Below, piece after piece: positions 1 to 8,138 of a DNA stretch of 40,443 bases (the first letter of the stretch is position 1; each line of letters begins with the position of its first letter). The notes beneath the pieces were generated by a model, which was given only the letters and a program-made list of their open reading frames with translations, had not been told where the DNA came from and ran no database searches. Position numbers and translations under genes: made by a program. The stretch covers positions 1 through 40,443 of the forward strand of contig JAFDZK010000004.1 in NCBI GenBank assembly GCA_018267005.1. The letters are read 5' to 3'. This stretch comes from Bacteroidota bacterium (GTDB taxonomy: Bacteria > Bacteroidota > Bacteroidia > Sphingobacteriales > Sphingobacteriaceae).

Positions 1-903
1 GAAATGCAGGACTGGATTAAGTTTGCCAACACCTTGAAACTGCGGATGGCGCTGCGCGTAAGTAATGTAAGCGGATTTTCGACAGGAACCATTATGTCGA
101 CGACGGTAAGCGCTGCCGACGATCCGAGCACGCCGACGAATTTCCTGGGTTTAGGAACCGAAGCTGACAGCAACCCCGGTTACAGCAATGCGTCGGGTAA
201 GCAAAACCCGTATTATGCCGACTATGGCTTCGATCCGACAGGCAACCCTGTATTTGGTAACGTTTACTGGAGAGCCAACGCTTTCAGCGTTAACATGCTG
301 CTTAGTACGAACGACCCGCGCGCAAGTGAGTTATACGCACCTACCACCAACGGAGGCGTAATCAGGGGGAATGTGTTCGGCGATCCGGGCGTAAAGTCAA
401 ACCCTTTTACAAGCGCTCAAGGCCCGGGCTTGCTTAAGTCGCCCAGCCAGAATGCGGTTCTGCTGTCGGGGGCCGAGTCATTGTTCTTACAGGCCGAGGC
501 TGTGAACAGAGGATTTCTTACCGGCAATGCCCAGGGTTTGTATGAGGCAGGCATTACCGCATCCTTCGAGGCGCTGGGTGTTCCAGATGCGGATAACGCG
601 GCCAAGACCTACTATTCGCAGCTTGTGCCTAACGTAAACTGGGCCACTTCCACCAATAAGGAACAAGCTATTATTACACAGAAATGGATAGCGCTTAATG
701 GTTACTTTAACTTTGAAGGTTATAACGAATACCGCAGGACAGGCTATCCGAATTTGCCGTCATCAATAGATCCGGCGGCTATTTCACCAACTTTGCCGAC
801 AAGGTTGCCGTACCCGCTCGAAGAATTGACCACTAACCAGGCCAACTTAGCGAAAGAAGGAACGATCAACGTTTTCACTTCAAAAATATTTTGGGCCAAA
901 TAA
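1..903 (+). CDS. SusD/RagB-like outer-membrane nutrient-binding lipoprotein, C-terminal part
   Basis: The 5' end is cut off by the window; the frame is open from base 1. The visible 300 residues match the C-terminal half of the SusD-like family. Typical stretches are WIKFANTLKLRMALRVS at the start, a helix SGAESLFLQAEAVNRG that lines up with the usual SusD helical repeat, and WIALNGYFNFEGYNEYRRTG followed by a Pro-rich tail with RLPYPLEE. In this family the protein sits on the cell surface, lipid-anchored, and hands glycan or peptide ligands to a SusC TonB-dependent channel. SusC would be expected upstream, outside the window. The gene is followed 11 nt later by a DUF1735 lipoprotein, so the two are probably cotranscribed. 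The ligand cannot be told from this fragment. Confidence 0.88.
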   Translation, partial: EMQDWIKFANTLKLRMALRVSNVSGFSTGTIMSTTVSAADDPSTPTNFLGLGTEADSNPGYSNASGKQNPYYADYGFDPTGNPVFGNVYWRANAFSVNMLLSTNDPRASELYAPTTNGGVIRGNVFGDPGVKSNPFTSAQGPGLLKSPSQNAVLLSGAESLFLQAEAVNRGFLTGNAQGLYEAGITASFEALGVPDADNAAKTYYSQLVPNVNWATSTNKEQAIITQKWIALNGYFNFEGYNEYRRTGYPNLPSSIDPAAISPTLPTRLPYPLEELTTNQANLAKEGTINVFTSKIFWAK

Positions 904-914
904 TTTAAAAGACA

Positions 915-1865
915 ATGAAAAAGAGACTTTATTTTATAACGACAGTCCTCGCGGCAGCTTCAGTGCTTAGCTTAAGCTCGTGCCTGAAAGACTCGAGGTA
1001 CGTAAATTTCGCCCAGAGCACACCTATTGTGAATTTTCCGCTCGGCGGGCTGGTGAACTTCGGTTCCGATGCCATTACGGAAACTCCCGACACGGATGCC
1101 AACGGCACCATCGTGAGGCAGTTTGCAGTTGATATCGCATCGTCCAGCATACCTACAAAAGCAACCACAGTAACGCTGGCTATCGACAATTCACTGATAG
1201 GAGCATACAATTCCACTGAGAGCAGCGTTGTTTACGAACAGATGCCGGCAAATGCGTTTGTGTTTAACACGACCAGCGTTACCATTCCTGCCGGAAAGCG
1301 CACGGCGGTAGTTTCGGTTACTTTCTACAAGAACCTGCTCGATCCGACCAAAAGCTATATGCTGCCGATAAAGATCGCAGCTGCTCCAAGCGGAACTCAG
1401 CTCAGCGGTAATTTGAACATCCATTACTTCCATTTCATCGGTAATGATTTCGCAGGCGCCTACGAGGAATTTTATACCAGGTGGAATTCGCCGGATAGCA
1501 CGACAGTTCCATCGACTCCGCGCACAGACGTGGGCACGACGACACTGTTGCCTGTTACCCCGAATGAGCTTAACGTATCGACAGGTTACTACGTGCAGCC
1601 TCGTTATGATATCACTTTTACCAAATCCGGTACTGGTGCAGGCGCCATGTATTCGAACTGGGCTGTACAATTTGTGCCGGCCGATGTTGCCTCCGGTACG
1701 ACCTGGGCTGCTAACATTACTGTAACTACAGCGCCGAAATTCAGGCCGCTGAAGTTTACGTTCGATCCGAACGCGTCGTATACTTATGCGCAGTCGCTCC
1801 AGTTGTTCAGGATCTATTTCCAAACAGCCAGCCGCGCGATCATAGACGAGTATGTTCACCCCTAA
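915..1865 (+). CDS. DUF1735-type surface lipoprotein of a polysaccharide-utilisation locus
   Basis: This 316-residue protein starts with a lipoprotein signal (MKKRLYFITTVLAAASVLSL, then SSC with Cys23 as the likely lipidated residue). The first part (about 30-170) resembles DUF1735: beta-strand-rich, with VDIASSSIPTKATTVTLAID and AGKRTAVVSVTFYKNLLDPTKSY. The rest (about 175-316) is a second beta domain, probably the ligand-binding or DUF4361-like part; I cannot name it firmly. Proteins of this type are encoded after SusC/SusD pairs and are thought to be surface glycan-binding or accessory proteins. A strong terminator follows, so this is the last gene of the locus. No glycoside hydrolase lies next to it in the window. 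Confidence 0.75.
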   Translation: MKKRLYFITTVLAAASVLSLSSCLKDSRYVNFAQSTPIVNFPLGGLVNFGSDAITETPDTDANGTIVRQFAVDIASSSIPTKATTVTLAIDNSLIGAYNSTESSVVYEQMPANAFVFNTTSVTIPAGKRTAVVSVTFYKNLLDPTKSYMLPIKIAAAPSGTQLSGNLNIHYFHFIGNDFAGAYEEFYTRWNSPDSTTVPSTPRTDVGTTTLLPVTPNELNVSTGYYVQPRYDITFTKSGTGAGAMYSNWAVQFVPADVASGTTWAANITVTTAPKFRPLKFTFDPNASYTYAQSLQLFRIYFQTASRAIIDEYVHP

Positions 1866-1886
1866 TAAAGGGACCTAAAAGTATTC

Positions 1887-1917
1887 AAGCCGCTCCGCAA
1901 AACGAGCGGCTTTTTTT
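1887..1917 (+). terminator. Rho-independent terminator after the SusD/DUF1735 genes
   Basis: A perfect 9-bp stem (AAGCCGCTC at 1887-1895, GAGCGGCTT at 1904-1912) with an 8-nt loop runs into seven Ts. It sits 22 nt after the DUF1735 stop codon. Confidence 0.93.
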
Positions 1918-2026
1918 ATGCAAATGATTTTGATCGGGCTTAAAAGATAGCCATGTAACATAATTGTTAAACAGAAAGTAAACTAAGTTTTGCGTTATTG
2001 TTTTTGAACGGTTATTTTAGAGCCAA

Positions 2027-3013
2027 ATGAAACCTTATATGATAAAGACCTCTTCAGCGCTGCTATTCGCGTTGCTGGCGCAGCAGGCAGTTACAGCACA
2101 AACCCATAACATTAACGGATCAGTAATTGACGGAAGTGGTAATTCGGTGCCGTATACTTTTATACAAGACAGCCCATATAAATATGCGGCGTACAGCGAT
2201 TCGACCGGCCATTTTACCATCCCGGTTCATCCCGATTCAAAGCTGGATTTCGGTGCGCCGGGTTACCGGGACACACTGATCAGCCCCGGAAACAGCAATT
2301 CCGATTTACAGATCGCGTTAAAGCGAAAAGGGTCGGGCGACGCGGGCAGTGCCACCGGCGCCGTTTCTGCCAGGGTTACAGAACAGAAAAATGATAACCA
2401 AATAGAATCGTTTAGTACAGGCGGGGTCATAGCACCGGCACACCAACGAGGCGATCTGCGTGGCAGCCCCTATTTGTTTGACAGTTTCGTGCATGGCTAC
2501 ATTATCAGTTCGGCAAATGAACTGGTGAATAATCCAAATTATCTTTTTGATTACGACAAGACTACCGGAAGACTGCTGATGACGCAGAACGGGGGTACGA
2601 TAAATGCTGTGAACTGGGACCAGATAAATTCCTTTACGCTGTTCAATAACGCCGGGAATCGCTACGATTTTGCCAAAGCGCCCGCTATTGACCAATCCCA
2701 TTATGTACAGGTTTTAGCTTCGGGCGGGAAGTATAAAATATACAAGCTTATCAAAACCCAATTTGTAAAGGCCGACTATGTGAACAACGGCGCGGCCCCG
2801 CACGGCCATGATTACGATGAGTATGTGGATGACGCAGACTACTATGTGGTGGATGCGCAAACTAATCAGCCCGTTAAAATTTCATTGAGAAAGAAGTCAA
2901 TAAAAGAAGCTTTTGCCAAAGACGCGGATAAGCTAAATAAGTTTATGTCTGAAACATCCGGGAGGATCGACGACGCTTACCTGGCCAAACTCGGCGCGGC
3001 GATGAATCAATAG
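2027..3013 (+). CDS. Secreted protein with CarboxypepD_reg-like domain, function unknown
   Basis: The 328-residue product has a signal peptide ending near TAQ (residue 25). Residues 27-95 look like a carboxypeptidase-regulatory-like (CNA-B/TonB N-terminal-like) beta sandwich, with INGSVIDGSGNSVPYTFIQ, then a SDSTGHFTIPV turn and FGAPGYRDTLI. The remaining 230 residues are not recognised; they contain an acidic HGHDYDEYVDDADYYVV stretch and a helical C-terminus. It is likely periplasmic or outer-membrane associated. It stands alone: a terminator lies upstream and the next gene is convergent. A possible promoter is TTTTG at 1988-1992 and TATTTTAG at 2013-2020, 20 nt apart. Its start point would fall on the first ATG, so the in-frame ATG at 2039 is an alternative start. 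Confidence 0.7.
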   Translation: MKPYMIKTSSALLFALLAQQAVTAQTHNINGSVIDGSGNSVPYTFIQDSPYKYAAYSDSTGHFTIPVHPDSKLDFGAPGYRDTLISPGNSNSDLQIALKRKGSGDAGSATGAVSARVTEQKNDNQIESFSTGGVIAPAHQRGDLRGSPYLFDSFVHGYIISSANELVNNPNYLFDYDKTTGRLLMTQNGGTINAVNWDQINSFTLFNNAGNRYDFAKAPAIDQSHYVQVLASGGKYKIYKLIKTQFVKADYVNNGAAPHGHDYDEYVDDADYYVVDAQTNQPVKISLRKKSIKEAFAKDADKLNKFMSETSGRIDDAYLAKLGAAMNQ

Positions 3014-3040
3014 CTACGAATTTGACCAAAGTTTTAGACG

Positions 3041-3093
3041 CGAGTCGCACGAACCGGCCAATTGTTTAATCGGCCTTAGTTTCGTGCGATTCG
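3041..3093. terminator. Inverted repeat between convergent genes, possible bidirectional terminator
   Basis: Thirteen-nt arms (CGAGTCGCACGAA at 3041-3053 and TTCGTGCGATTCG at 3081-3093, one mismatch) enclose a second short GGCC/GGCC pairing. It sits between the stop of the secreted protein and the stop of doxX. The tract after it on the plus strand is only moderately T-rich, so it may instead be one of the intergenic repeats common in these genomes. Confidence 0.5.
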
Positions 3094-3100
3094 TGTTAAT

Positions 3101-3508
3101 TTACTTTTTGTCCACACTATACTTCCCCGGGCCCAGGAAAAGCAACCCGGCAAATGCTATCGCGTCTTCAATAGCATGTGTGGCATCGCCAAGGCTGCCG
3201 CTGGTGCCGTATGTAAAAAGTGCGGCTACCACGAGCTCGATTACAAGCAGCAGGCATACAGGCCGGAAGGTTAAGCCAAGTACGACCAGGAAACCGCCGC
3301 AGGTTTCGGTCAATGCCGACAATAGCCCCCATACCATCGGCAAAAAGTGAATACCTGCGTAGTGGGTCGCGGTTCCTAAATGTTCCCATTTGGCCGGGCC
3401 GCCAATTAATTTGGGAATGCCGTGATAGACAAACATGCTGCCGAGACCAAGGCGCATGATAAGCAGGCCGAAGTTTTTGTAGTTCCCTAATTTGCTGAAA
3501 AGTGCCAT
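3101..3508 (-). CDS. DoxX family membrane protein
   Basis: This 135-residue protein has four hydrophobic segments and the DoxX-type opening LLIMRLGLGSMFVYHGIPKL, with the conserved R and the HG-x-x-K pattern of the first helix. Later segments (VWGLLSALTETCGGFLVVLGL and LLLVIELVVAAL) fit the family. DoxX proteins are inner-membrane proteins of poorly defined role, some tied to thiol or sulfur-oxidation chemistry or redox stress; which applies here cannot be seen. The gene lies 55 nt downstream of the LD-carboxypeptidase gene on the same strand and may be read through from it. Confidence 0.85.
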   Translation of the reverse strand: MALFSKLGNYKNFGLLIMRLGLGSMFVYHGIPKLIGGPAKWEHLGTATHYAGIHFLPMVWGLLSALTETCGGFLVVLGLTFRPVCLLLVIELVVAALFTYGTSGSLGDATHAIEDAIAFAGLLFLGPGKYSVDKK

Positions 3509-3563
3509 TATAGTGGTTATAGTGATCTTTGATTAGTTAATTCGTGGTTGTCGCCGGTAGATG

Positions 3564-4481
3564 TTAAATTTCACCGTAGTTCGCAACCACTTGTTCTTTA
3601 GTAACAGACAAATTTAGCTTTCGTCCGAGTATGAGCGACTGGTTGTCCGGGATATGCCCGGCGGGAAAGTCAAAACATACCGGGTAATCGTATTTTTTCA
3701 CTACTTCCATAACGATTTCCGGCACGGTTTGGCCAAATGGAATATCATTGTCTTTCAATTCGGTGAATCCGCCGACCATCAAGCCGGCGAGGTTTTTTAA
3801 TTTTCCGGCGCGATCCAGCGCACGAAACATCCGGTCGATAGCATAAAGATACTCGCCGACATCTTCGATGAATAATATCTTGCCGTCGTAGCTTTGGTCG
3901 GATACCGAACCCAAAACGGCTACCAGCAAGCTCAGGTTACCGCCGGTTAGTATGCCCGCCGCATTTCCCGTACGGTTCAGATCGTGCGATTTAAAGGAAT
4001 AATCCAAATCTTCACCGAACAATGCTTTCTTCAGGGTTTGAAGCGAGTATTTGGAAGCCTCGTGTATATTGATGGGCATCTGCCCATGTACGGTTTGCAA
4101 ACGGTAGTTGGTAAACAGGTGACTGTGGAGCACGGTAATGTCGCTAAATCCAATCAGCCATTTGGGATTATCGCACACCCGGCTAAAATCGATATGATCG
4201 ACAATGCGTATGGCGCCGTACCCGCCCCTGGCAGCGATGATCGCTTTAACACTGTCGTCGTCGATAAATCGCTGCAGATCGCGAGCCCTCAATTCATCGT
4301 CGCCGGCGAACTGGTGATATGATGCAGTGACCGTTTCGCCCAACACCACTTCCAGTCCCCATGACTGCAGCAGGTTTACAGCATCGTCCATAGGTTTGGA
4401 AAGCTTTTTCGCGGGGCAGGTAATGGCTATTTTATCGCCTTTTGTCAGGGAGGGAGGGGCTATGGTTTTTAATAGTTCCAA
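3564..4481 (-). CDS. LD-carboxypeptidase, peptidase family S66
   Basis: The 305-residue protein is an S66 serine peptidase, which removes the terminal D-Ala from murein tetrapeptides (L,D-bond) during cell-wall recycling in the cytoplasm. The catalytic set is visible: nucleophile Ser113 in IGFSDITVLHS, Glu206 in FIEDVGEYLYAIDRM, and His276 in FPAGHIPDNQSLILG. RGGYGAIRI at 85-93 and the GGNLSLL turn at 180-186 are also typical. There is no signal peptide, as expected for a recycling enzyme. It is divergent from metG, whose promoter lies in the roughly 90 nt between them. Length is normal for the family. Confidence 0.93.
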   Translation of the reverse strand: MELLKTIAPPSLTKGDKIAITCPAKKLSKPMDDAVNLLQSWGLEVVLGETVTASYHQFAGDDELRARDLQRFIDDDSVKAIIAARGGYGAIRIVDHIDFSRVCDNPKWLIGFSDITVLHSHLFTNYRLQTVHGQMPINIHEASKYSLQTLKKALFGEDLDYSFKSHDLNRTGNAAGILTGGNLSLLVAVLGSVSDQSYDGKILFIEDVGEYLYAIDRMFRALDRAGKLKNLAGLMVGGFTELKDNDIPFGQTVPEIVMEVVKKYDYPVCFDFPAGHIPDNQSLILGRKLNLSVTKEQVVANYGEI

Positions 4482-4533
4482 TTTCTTTTGTCTTTCGGTC
4501 GCCCGGACTTTCCCGTCTTTCGGACTAATAAAT

Positions 4534-4541
4534 TATCTTTG
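4534..4541 (+). promoter_or_regulatory. -7 promoter element of metG
   Basis: TATCTTTG matches the Bacteroidota TAnnTTTG element exactly and lies 28 nt before the metG ATG at 4570. No clear TTTG -33 element is present at the usual distance. Confidence 0.55.
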
Positions 4542-4569
4542 CCAAATTATTAATAAGGACGAACATTTA

Positions 4570-6639
4570 ATGTCAGAACTTAATAAATTTAAACGCTTTA
4601 CCATTACGTCGGCCCTCCCATATGCCAATGGTCCTTTGCACATCGGGCACCTGGCGGGGGCTTATTTGCCTGCCGACATTTTTGTTCGTTACCTGCGGCT
4701 GAAAAAGAAGGATGTAGTTTATATCTGCGGTTCGGACGAGCATGGGGCTGCCATTACAATTAAGGCTAAAAAGGAGAACACTACCCCGCAGGCTATCATC
4801 GATAAATACCACAGCCAGATAAAGCAAAGTTTCGAAGAATTCGGCATATCGTTCGATATTTACCACCGTACTTCATCGGCCATACATCACGACCTTTCAC
4901 AGGAGTTTTTCCTGAACCTGTATGAGAAAGGCGAATTTGTAGAGAAGTACTCCGAACAGTATTTCGACGAAGATTTCCAGCAATTTCTGGCCGACCGGTA
5001 TATTACCGGCACCTGCCCGAACTGTAAATATCCCAATGCTTACGGAGACCAATGTGAAAATTGCGGGACATCGTTAAACCCAACTGACCTGATCAACCCG
5101 ATATCAACCCTGAGCGGCAAGCCGCCGGTACTGAAGGCTACAAAACACTGGTACCTGCCGCTGGATAAATATCAGCCCTGGCTGGAAAAGTGGATCGACG
5201 AAAAAGAGGGCGAATGGAAGGTAAATGTATTCGGTCAGTGCAAATCGTGGCTTAAGTCTGGCTTGCAGCCGCGTTCGATGACCCGCGACCTGGACTGGGG
5301 TATCGACGTACCGCTTGAAGAAGCCAAAGGCAAAAAGCTTTATGTGTGGATGGATGCGCCTATCGGCTATATTTCGGCAACCAAACAATGGGCGCTGGAT
5401 CATGGCAAAGACTGGACCCTGTACTGGAAAAAGCAGCCGAATGAGCAGGATAATACCTGCCTGATACATTTCATCGGCAAGGACAATATTGTGTTCCATT
5501 GCATTATTTTCCCGGCTATTTTAAAAGCTCACGGCGAATATGTATTGCCGCAAAATGTACCGGCCAACGAGTTTTTGAACCTGGAAGGCGACAAGCTTTC
5601 TACCTCCCGCAACCACGCGGTTTGGCTGCACGAATATTTAGAGGAATTTCCGGGCAAACAAGATGAGCTGCGCTACGTGCTGACGTCGATCCTGCCCGAG
5701 ACGAGCGACAGCGAGTTTACCTGGAAGGACTACCAAGCCCGCGTGAACAATGAGCTGGTGGCGATAATGGGCAATTTTGTAAACCGCGTAATGATACTGA
5801 TGCATAAGTTCTTCGGCGGAAAAATTGAGACCGCCAATGAAAAAATTGTGCTGAAGGACGAGGTTATCGGGTATGAGTTGTTCCGCATCTGGAGCGAAAT
5901 TGAGCAAAACATCGAGAATTACCGATTCAGGCAGGGCATGCAGGCCGTGATGGACATCGCGCGTGTGGGCAACCGTTACCTGACGGAAAAGGAACCGTGG
6001 AAAACCATAAAGACCGATCCGGCGGATGCGCGCCTGGCGCTGCACAATTGCCTGGTTATTATAGGTCACCTCGCGTCGGCCATGCAGCCATTTTTACCCG
6101 GTTCGGCGAAAAAAGTATTAAACATGCTGAACTGGCCGGAAGAAACGATAGCATTTAACGGCGAAGTAAGCTTCAAAAATGGTCACCAGCTAAACGCGGC
6201 CGCTTTACTGTTCGAAAAGGTTGAAGATAGCGTAATCGAGCAGCAGATAGCCCGGTTACAGGCCAAGAAGCCTGCAGTTCAAGCGCCGGTTTCGCAGATC
6301 GTCCCGGCAAAGGAAAATATCAATTACGAAGCGTTTGCCGCGATGGACATACGCGTAGGCACTATCCTGGCTGCCGAGAAAGTGGCCAAAACCAAAAAGC
6401 TGCTTAAGCTAACTATCGATACCGGGCTGGATACCCGTACGGTTGTATCGGGTATCGCGGAGCATTACGAACCCGAAGCGATCATCGGCAAAAAGGTGAG
6501 CCTGCTGGCCAACCTGGAACCGCGCGAAATAAAAGGCATCGTTTCGCAAGGCATGATCCTGATGGCTGAGGACCCCGAAGGCAAGCTCACCTTCGTTTCA
6601 CCCCAGGACGCATTTGATAACGGCTCGGTGGTTCGATAG
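4570..6639 (+). CDS. metG: Methionyl-tRNA synthetase
   Basis: The 689-residue enzyme charges tRNA-Met with methionine. HIGH is at 24-27 (GPLHIGHLAGAYLPADIF) and the KMSKS loop is DKLSTSR at 341-347. A zinc knuckle with four cysteines (149, 152, 162, 165) lies between. The C-terminus carries the EMAPII/Trbp111-like OB-fold tRNA-binding domain (from NYEAFAAMDIRVGTILAAEKV to the end), as in long MetG such as that of E. coli. I chose the ATG at 4570 because the sequence from there (MSELNKFKRFTITSALPYANG) gives the normal N-terminus. The longer open frame back to 4327 overlaps the LD-carboxypeptidase gene on the other strand and is not coding. Confidence 0.97.
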   Translation: MSELNKFKRFTITSALPYANGPLHIGHLAGAYLPADIFVRYLRLKKKDVVYICGSDEHGAAITIKAKKENTTPQAIIDKYHSQIKQSFEEFGISFDIYHRTSSAIHHDLSQEFFLNLYEKGEFVEKYSEQYFDEDFQQFLADRYITGTCPNCKYPNAYGDQCENCGTSLNPTDLINPISTLSGKPPVLKATKHWYLPLDKYQPWLEKWIDEKEGEWKVNVFGQCKSWLKSGLQPRSMTRDLDWGIDVPLEEAKGKKLYVWMDAPIGYISATKQWALDHGKDWTLYWKKQPNEQDNTCLIHFIGKDNIVFHCIIFPAILKAHGEYVLPQNVPANEFLNLEGDKLSTSRNHAVWLHEYLEEFPGKQDELRYVLTSILPETSDSEFTWKDYQARVNNELVAIMGNFVNRVMILMHKFFGGKIETANEKIVLKDEVIGYELFRIWSEIEQNIENYRFRQGMQAVMDIARVGNRYLTEKEPWKTIKTDPADARLALHNCLVIIGHLASAMQPFLPGSAKKVLNMLNWPEETIAFNGEVSFKNGHQLNAAALLFEKVEDSVIEQQIARLQAKKPAVQAPVSQIVPAKENINYEAFAAMDIRVGTILAAEKVAKTKKLLKLTIDTGLDTRTVVSGIAEHYEPEAIIGKKVSLLANLEPREIKGIVSQGMILMAEDPEGKLTFVSPQDAFDNGSVVR

Positions 6640-6682
6640 CTGATGCGCGGATGTCCCAAGGCATGTGCAGATTTGCAAATGG

Positions 6683-6714
6683 TTTGGCTAAACCGCTTAT
6701 AATTCGCACCTTTG
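6683..6714 (+). promoter_or_regulatory. Promoter of the tRNA-Arg gene
   Basis: TTTG at 6683-6686 and CACCTTTG at 6707-6714 (one mismatch to TAnnTTTG) are separated by 20 nt, the normal spacing. The predicted start is about 45 nt before the mature tRNA 5' end. Confidence 0.55.
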
Positions 6715-6766
6715 CAATGATTTGGAACACGGATAAATCCGAAATCCCGCATTCCGAAATCAAACC

Positions 6767-6838
6767 GGCCCTGTAGTTCAACGGATAGAATAGAAGTTTC
6801 CTAAACTTTAGATATGGGTTCGATTCCCGTCGGGGCTA
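6767..6838 (+). tRNA. tRNA-Arg (anticodon CCT)
   Basis: Full cloverleaf by eye. The acceptor is 6767-6773 with 6831-6837 (including G-T and T-G pairs), the D arm GTTC/GAAT is at 6776-6779 and 6788-6791, and the anticodon stem GAAGT/ACTTT has loop TTCCTAA, giving anticodon CCT at 6800-6802. The T arm ATGGG/CCCGT has loop TTCGATT, and the discriminator is A6838. CCA is not encoded. It reads AGG codons. Confidence 0.95.
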
Positions 6839-6840
6839 CT

Positions 6841-6885
6841 AAATCGGACAGGCTTGAAAAATCAAGTTTTGTCCGATTTTGTTTT
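6841..6885 (+). terminator. Rho-independent terminator after tRNA-Arg
   Basis: A ten-bp outer stem (AAATCGGACA at 6841-6850, TGTCCGATTT at 6870-6879) with an inner CTTG/CAAG pairing is followed by TTGTTTT. It starts two bases after the tRNA discriminator. Confidence 0.88.
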
Positions 6886-6888
6886 ACC

Positions 6889-7116
6889 TTAATTACTGTT
6901 TGTCAGGTAAATCAATTGAGCAGCCACTTGGACCGATAATGGAGCGTTTGCAGCGGTATTTCCTTCATTATAAGCAACTTGCAGACTTTTTAAGTTTGAT
7001 ATTGCCTCATCCTTCGTTGCGTACTCGGCTAAGTTTTGGTAAAAAGTTGTGCCTAGATTAGCAATGCTTACTAGTTTTTTAGTTAAGTAGGTAAGCATTA
7101 CCAAATTATTACCCAC
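6889..7116 (-). CDS. Small hypothetical protein
   Basis: Seventy-five codons from GTG at 7116, or 69 from ATG at 7098. It begins 7 nt after the stop of the membrane-protein gene at 7124-7858 and runs the same way, so the two look like a pair. The product is soluble and helix-prone (DEAISNLKSLQVAYNEG, then PLSVQVAAQLIYLTN). No family recognised. The patch is AT-rich compared with metG or cphA. It could be a decayed remnant; the spacing and sensible amino-acid composition argue mildly for a real gene. Confidence 0.4.
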   Translation of the reverse strand: MGNNLVMLTYLTKKLVSIANLGTTFYQNLAEYATKDEAISNLKSLQVAYNEGNTAANAPLSVQVAAQLIYLTNSN

Positions 7117-7123
7117 TTACTTC

Positions 7124-7858
7124 TTAATCAACTGGAAATCGGGGTTGTAACTGACTGATCTTGTCATAAAAATCTTTATCTTTTTTTCTCTTCACAACAA
7201 GTCCAAGAACTATAAAAAGTCCCATAACTGAAAACAGGGAGCTTTTCGGCTGTAATATAATATGCAGTATAATGCCCACCGATACAAGAGCTCCCAATAT
7301 GCAAAGAAGGAATAGTCCAGGTCGTGTGGTTAAAAAACCCGGCGTAATATAAATCTTTTGATCTGCCTCTTTATTTGAGTTGTATTGTTTAACAAAATAG
7401 TAGAAGATACTGAAAGCACTCTTTTCACTAACAGCCTCATCCTGATCTTTTCCATCCTTAAATGAAAAACTTTTGTTTGATCCATTTTCAAGGTAAATAG
7501 TGAGATAAGTAACGGAAGATGCTGAAAAATAACATTTATAAGATTTTATATCTCGCCAGGCAATATCAGTTTGTTTGATCAAAACATCATCGGTAAGATG
7601 GTATTCCTTAATTGAAAAAGATTCATCGTCAAATTCCAATTCCACTCTCCGTGTAAAGATTCTTTTAAACCTTTTTTGAAATAGGAACGGTACAGAATTT
7701 AGCAGAACCCAACCTATGACCGCGATCAGCGGCTTGTGTAATAACAAAGAACCGGCTAACAAAGTTCCGAGAAGGGTGATATAAAAAGGAACGAAATATA
7801 AAAAAGCCTTAAACGCATTATATGTTTGACTGGAATAGAAGATCTTTTTAGTATCCAT
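7124..7858 (-). CDS. Membrane protein with possible PH-like domain, unknown function
   Basis: The 244-residue product has two hydrophobic segments near the N-terminus (about 17-60). A polar beta-rich middle follows (VELEFDDESFSIKEYHLTDDVLIKQTDIAWRDIKSYKCYFS), resembling the PH-like fold of YcxB-type proteins. Two more hydrophobic segments lie at about 178-222, before a short charged tail. The resemblance to YcxB-like proteins is by layout and the W-x-D-I-x-x-Y/F strand only. Codon use is AT-rich relative to the flanks. It probably heads an operon with the small gene at 6889-7116. Confidence 0.6.
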   Translation of the reverse strand: MDTKKIFYSSQTYNAFKAFLYFVPFYITLLGTLLAGSLLLHKPLIAVIGWVLLNSVPFLFQKRFKRIFTRRVELEFDDESFSIKEYHLTDDVLIKQTDIAWRDIKSYKCYFSASSVTYLTIYLENGSNKSFSFKDGKDQDEAVSEKSAFSIFYYFVKQYNSNKEADQKIYITPGFLTTRPGLFLLCILGALVSVGIILHIILQPKSSLFSVMGLFIVLGLVVKRKKDKDFYDKISQLQPRFPVD

Positions 7859-7896
7859 TTTTTAGCGTCTATTTTAAGTATCGAACAAATATGTAA

Positions 7897-8052
7897 TTAT
7901 TTTTTGATGGGGTGGGTTGCATCCCAAGTGTCATAAGTAAGGCCGGTGCCCGCCATCCCAAACCACACTAACCAGTCCTGGAAATAATAGTGAAGCACCG
8001 TGCCTGCAGGCCCTATTGCCCATAGCGATATGAAGCGGCGTCCTGCATTCAT
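7897..8052 (-). CDS. 51-residue small protein, possibly membrane associated
   Basis: ATG at 8050-8052 opens a 51-codon frame ending in TAA at 7897-7899. The peptide (MNAGRRFISLWAIGPAGTVL, then HYYFQDWLVWFGMAGTGLTY, then a polar tail with THPIKK) has a basic start, an aromatic-rich hydrophobic middle and a hydrophilic end. Its base composition is like the surrounding core genome and unlike the AT-rich gene that follows 38 nt downstream on the same strand. No other frame covers this stretch. No family recognised. Confidence 0.5.
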   Translation of the reverse strand: MNAGRRFISLWAIGPAGTVLHYYFQDWLVWFGMAGTGLTYDTWDATHPIKK

Positions 8053-8090
8053 AATCTTTCGCCGCTTCCTTGTTTTAGTGGTTATTTATG

Positions 8091-8107
8091 TTTAAGTTTA
8101 ACTTAAA
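8091..8107. promoter_or_regulatory. Palindrome upstream of the DUF2306 gene
   Basis: TTTAAGT-TTA-ACTTAAA is a perfect inverted repeat located 31 nt before the ATG at 8139. It may be an operator; the regulator is unknown. Confidence 0.3.
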
Positions 8108-8138
8108 GATACACAACCATTTAAACCAATCACTGATC

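Noticed and set aside
1191..1859. 222-codon frame antisense to the DUF1735 lipoprotein
   Set aside because: Arg/Cys-rich shadow of a signal-peptide-bearing lipoprotein in a clear SusD context.
4327..4569. N-terminal extension of metG by 81 codons
   Set aside because: It overlaps the LD-carboxypeptidase gene on the other strand. The normal MetG N-terminus and a promoter element start at 4534-4570.
6814..6840. tRNA-Arg 3' end as an attachment site
   Set aside because: No second copy of the tRNA end was found in the following 1.3 kb and no integrase is present.
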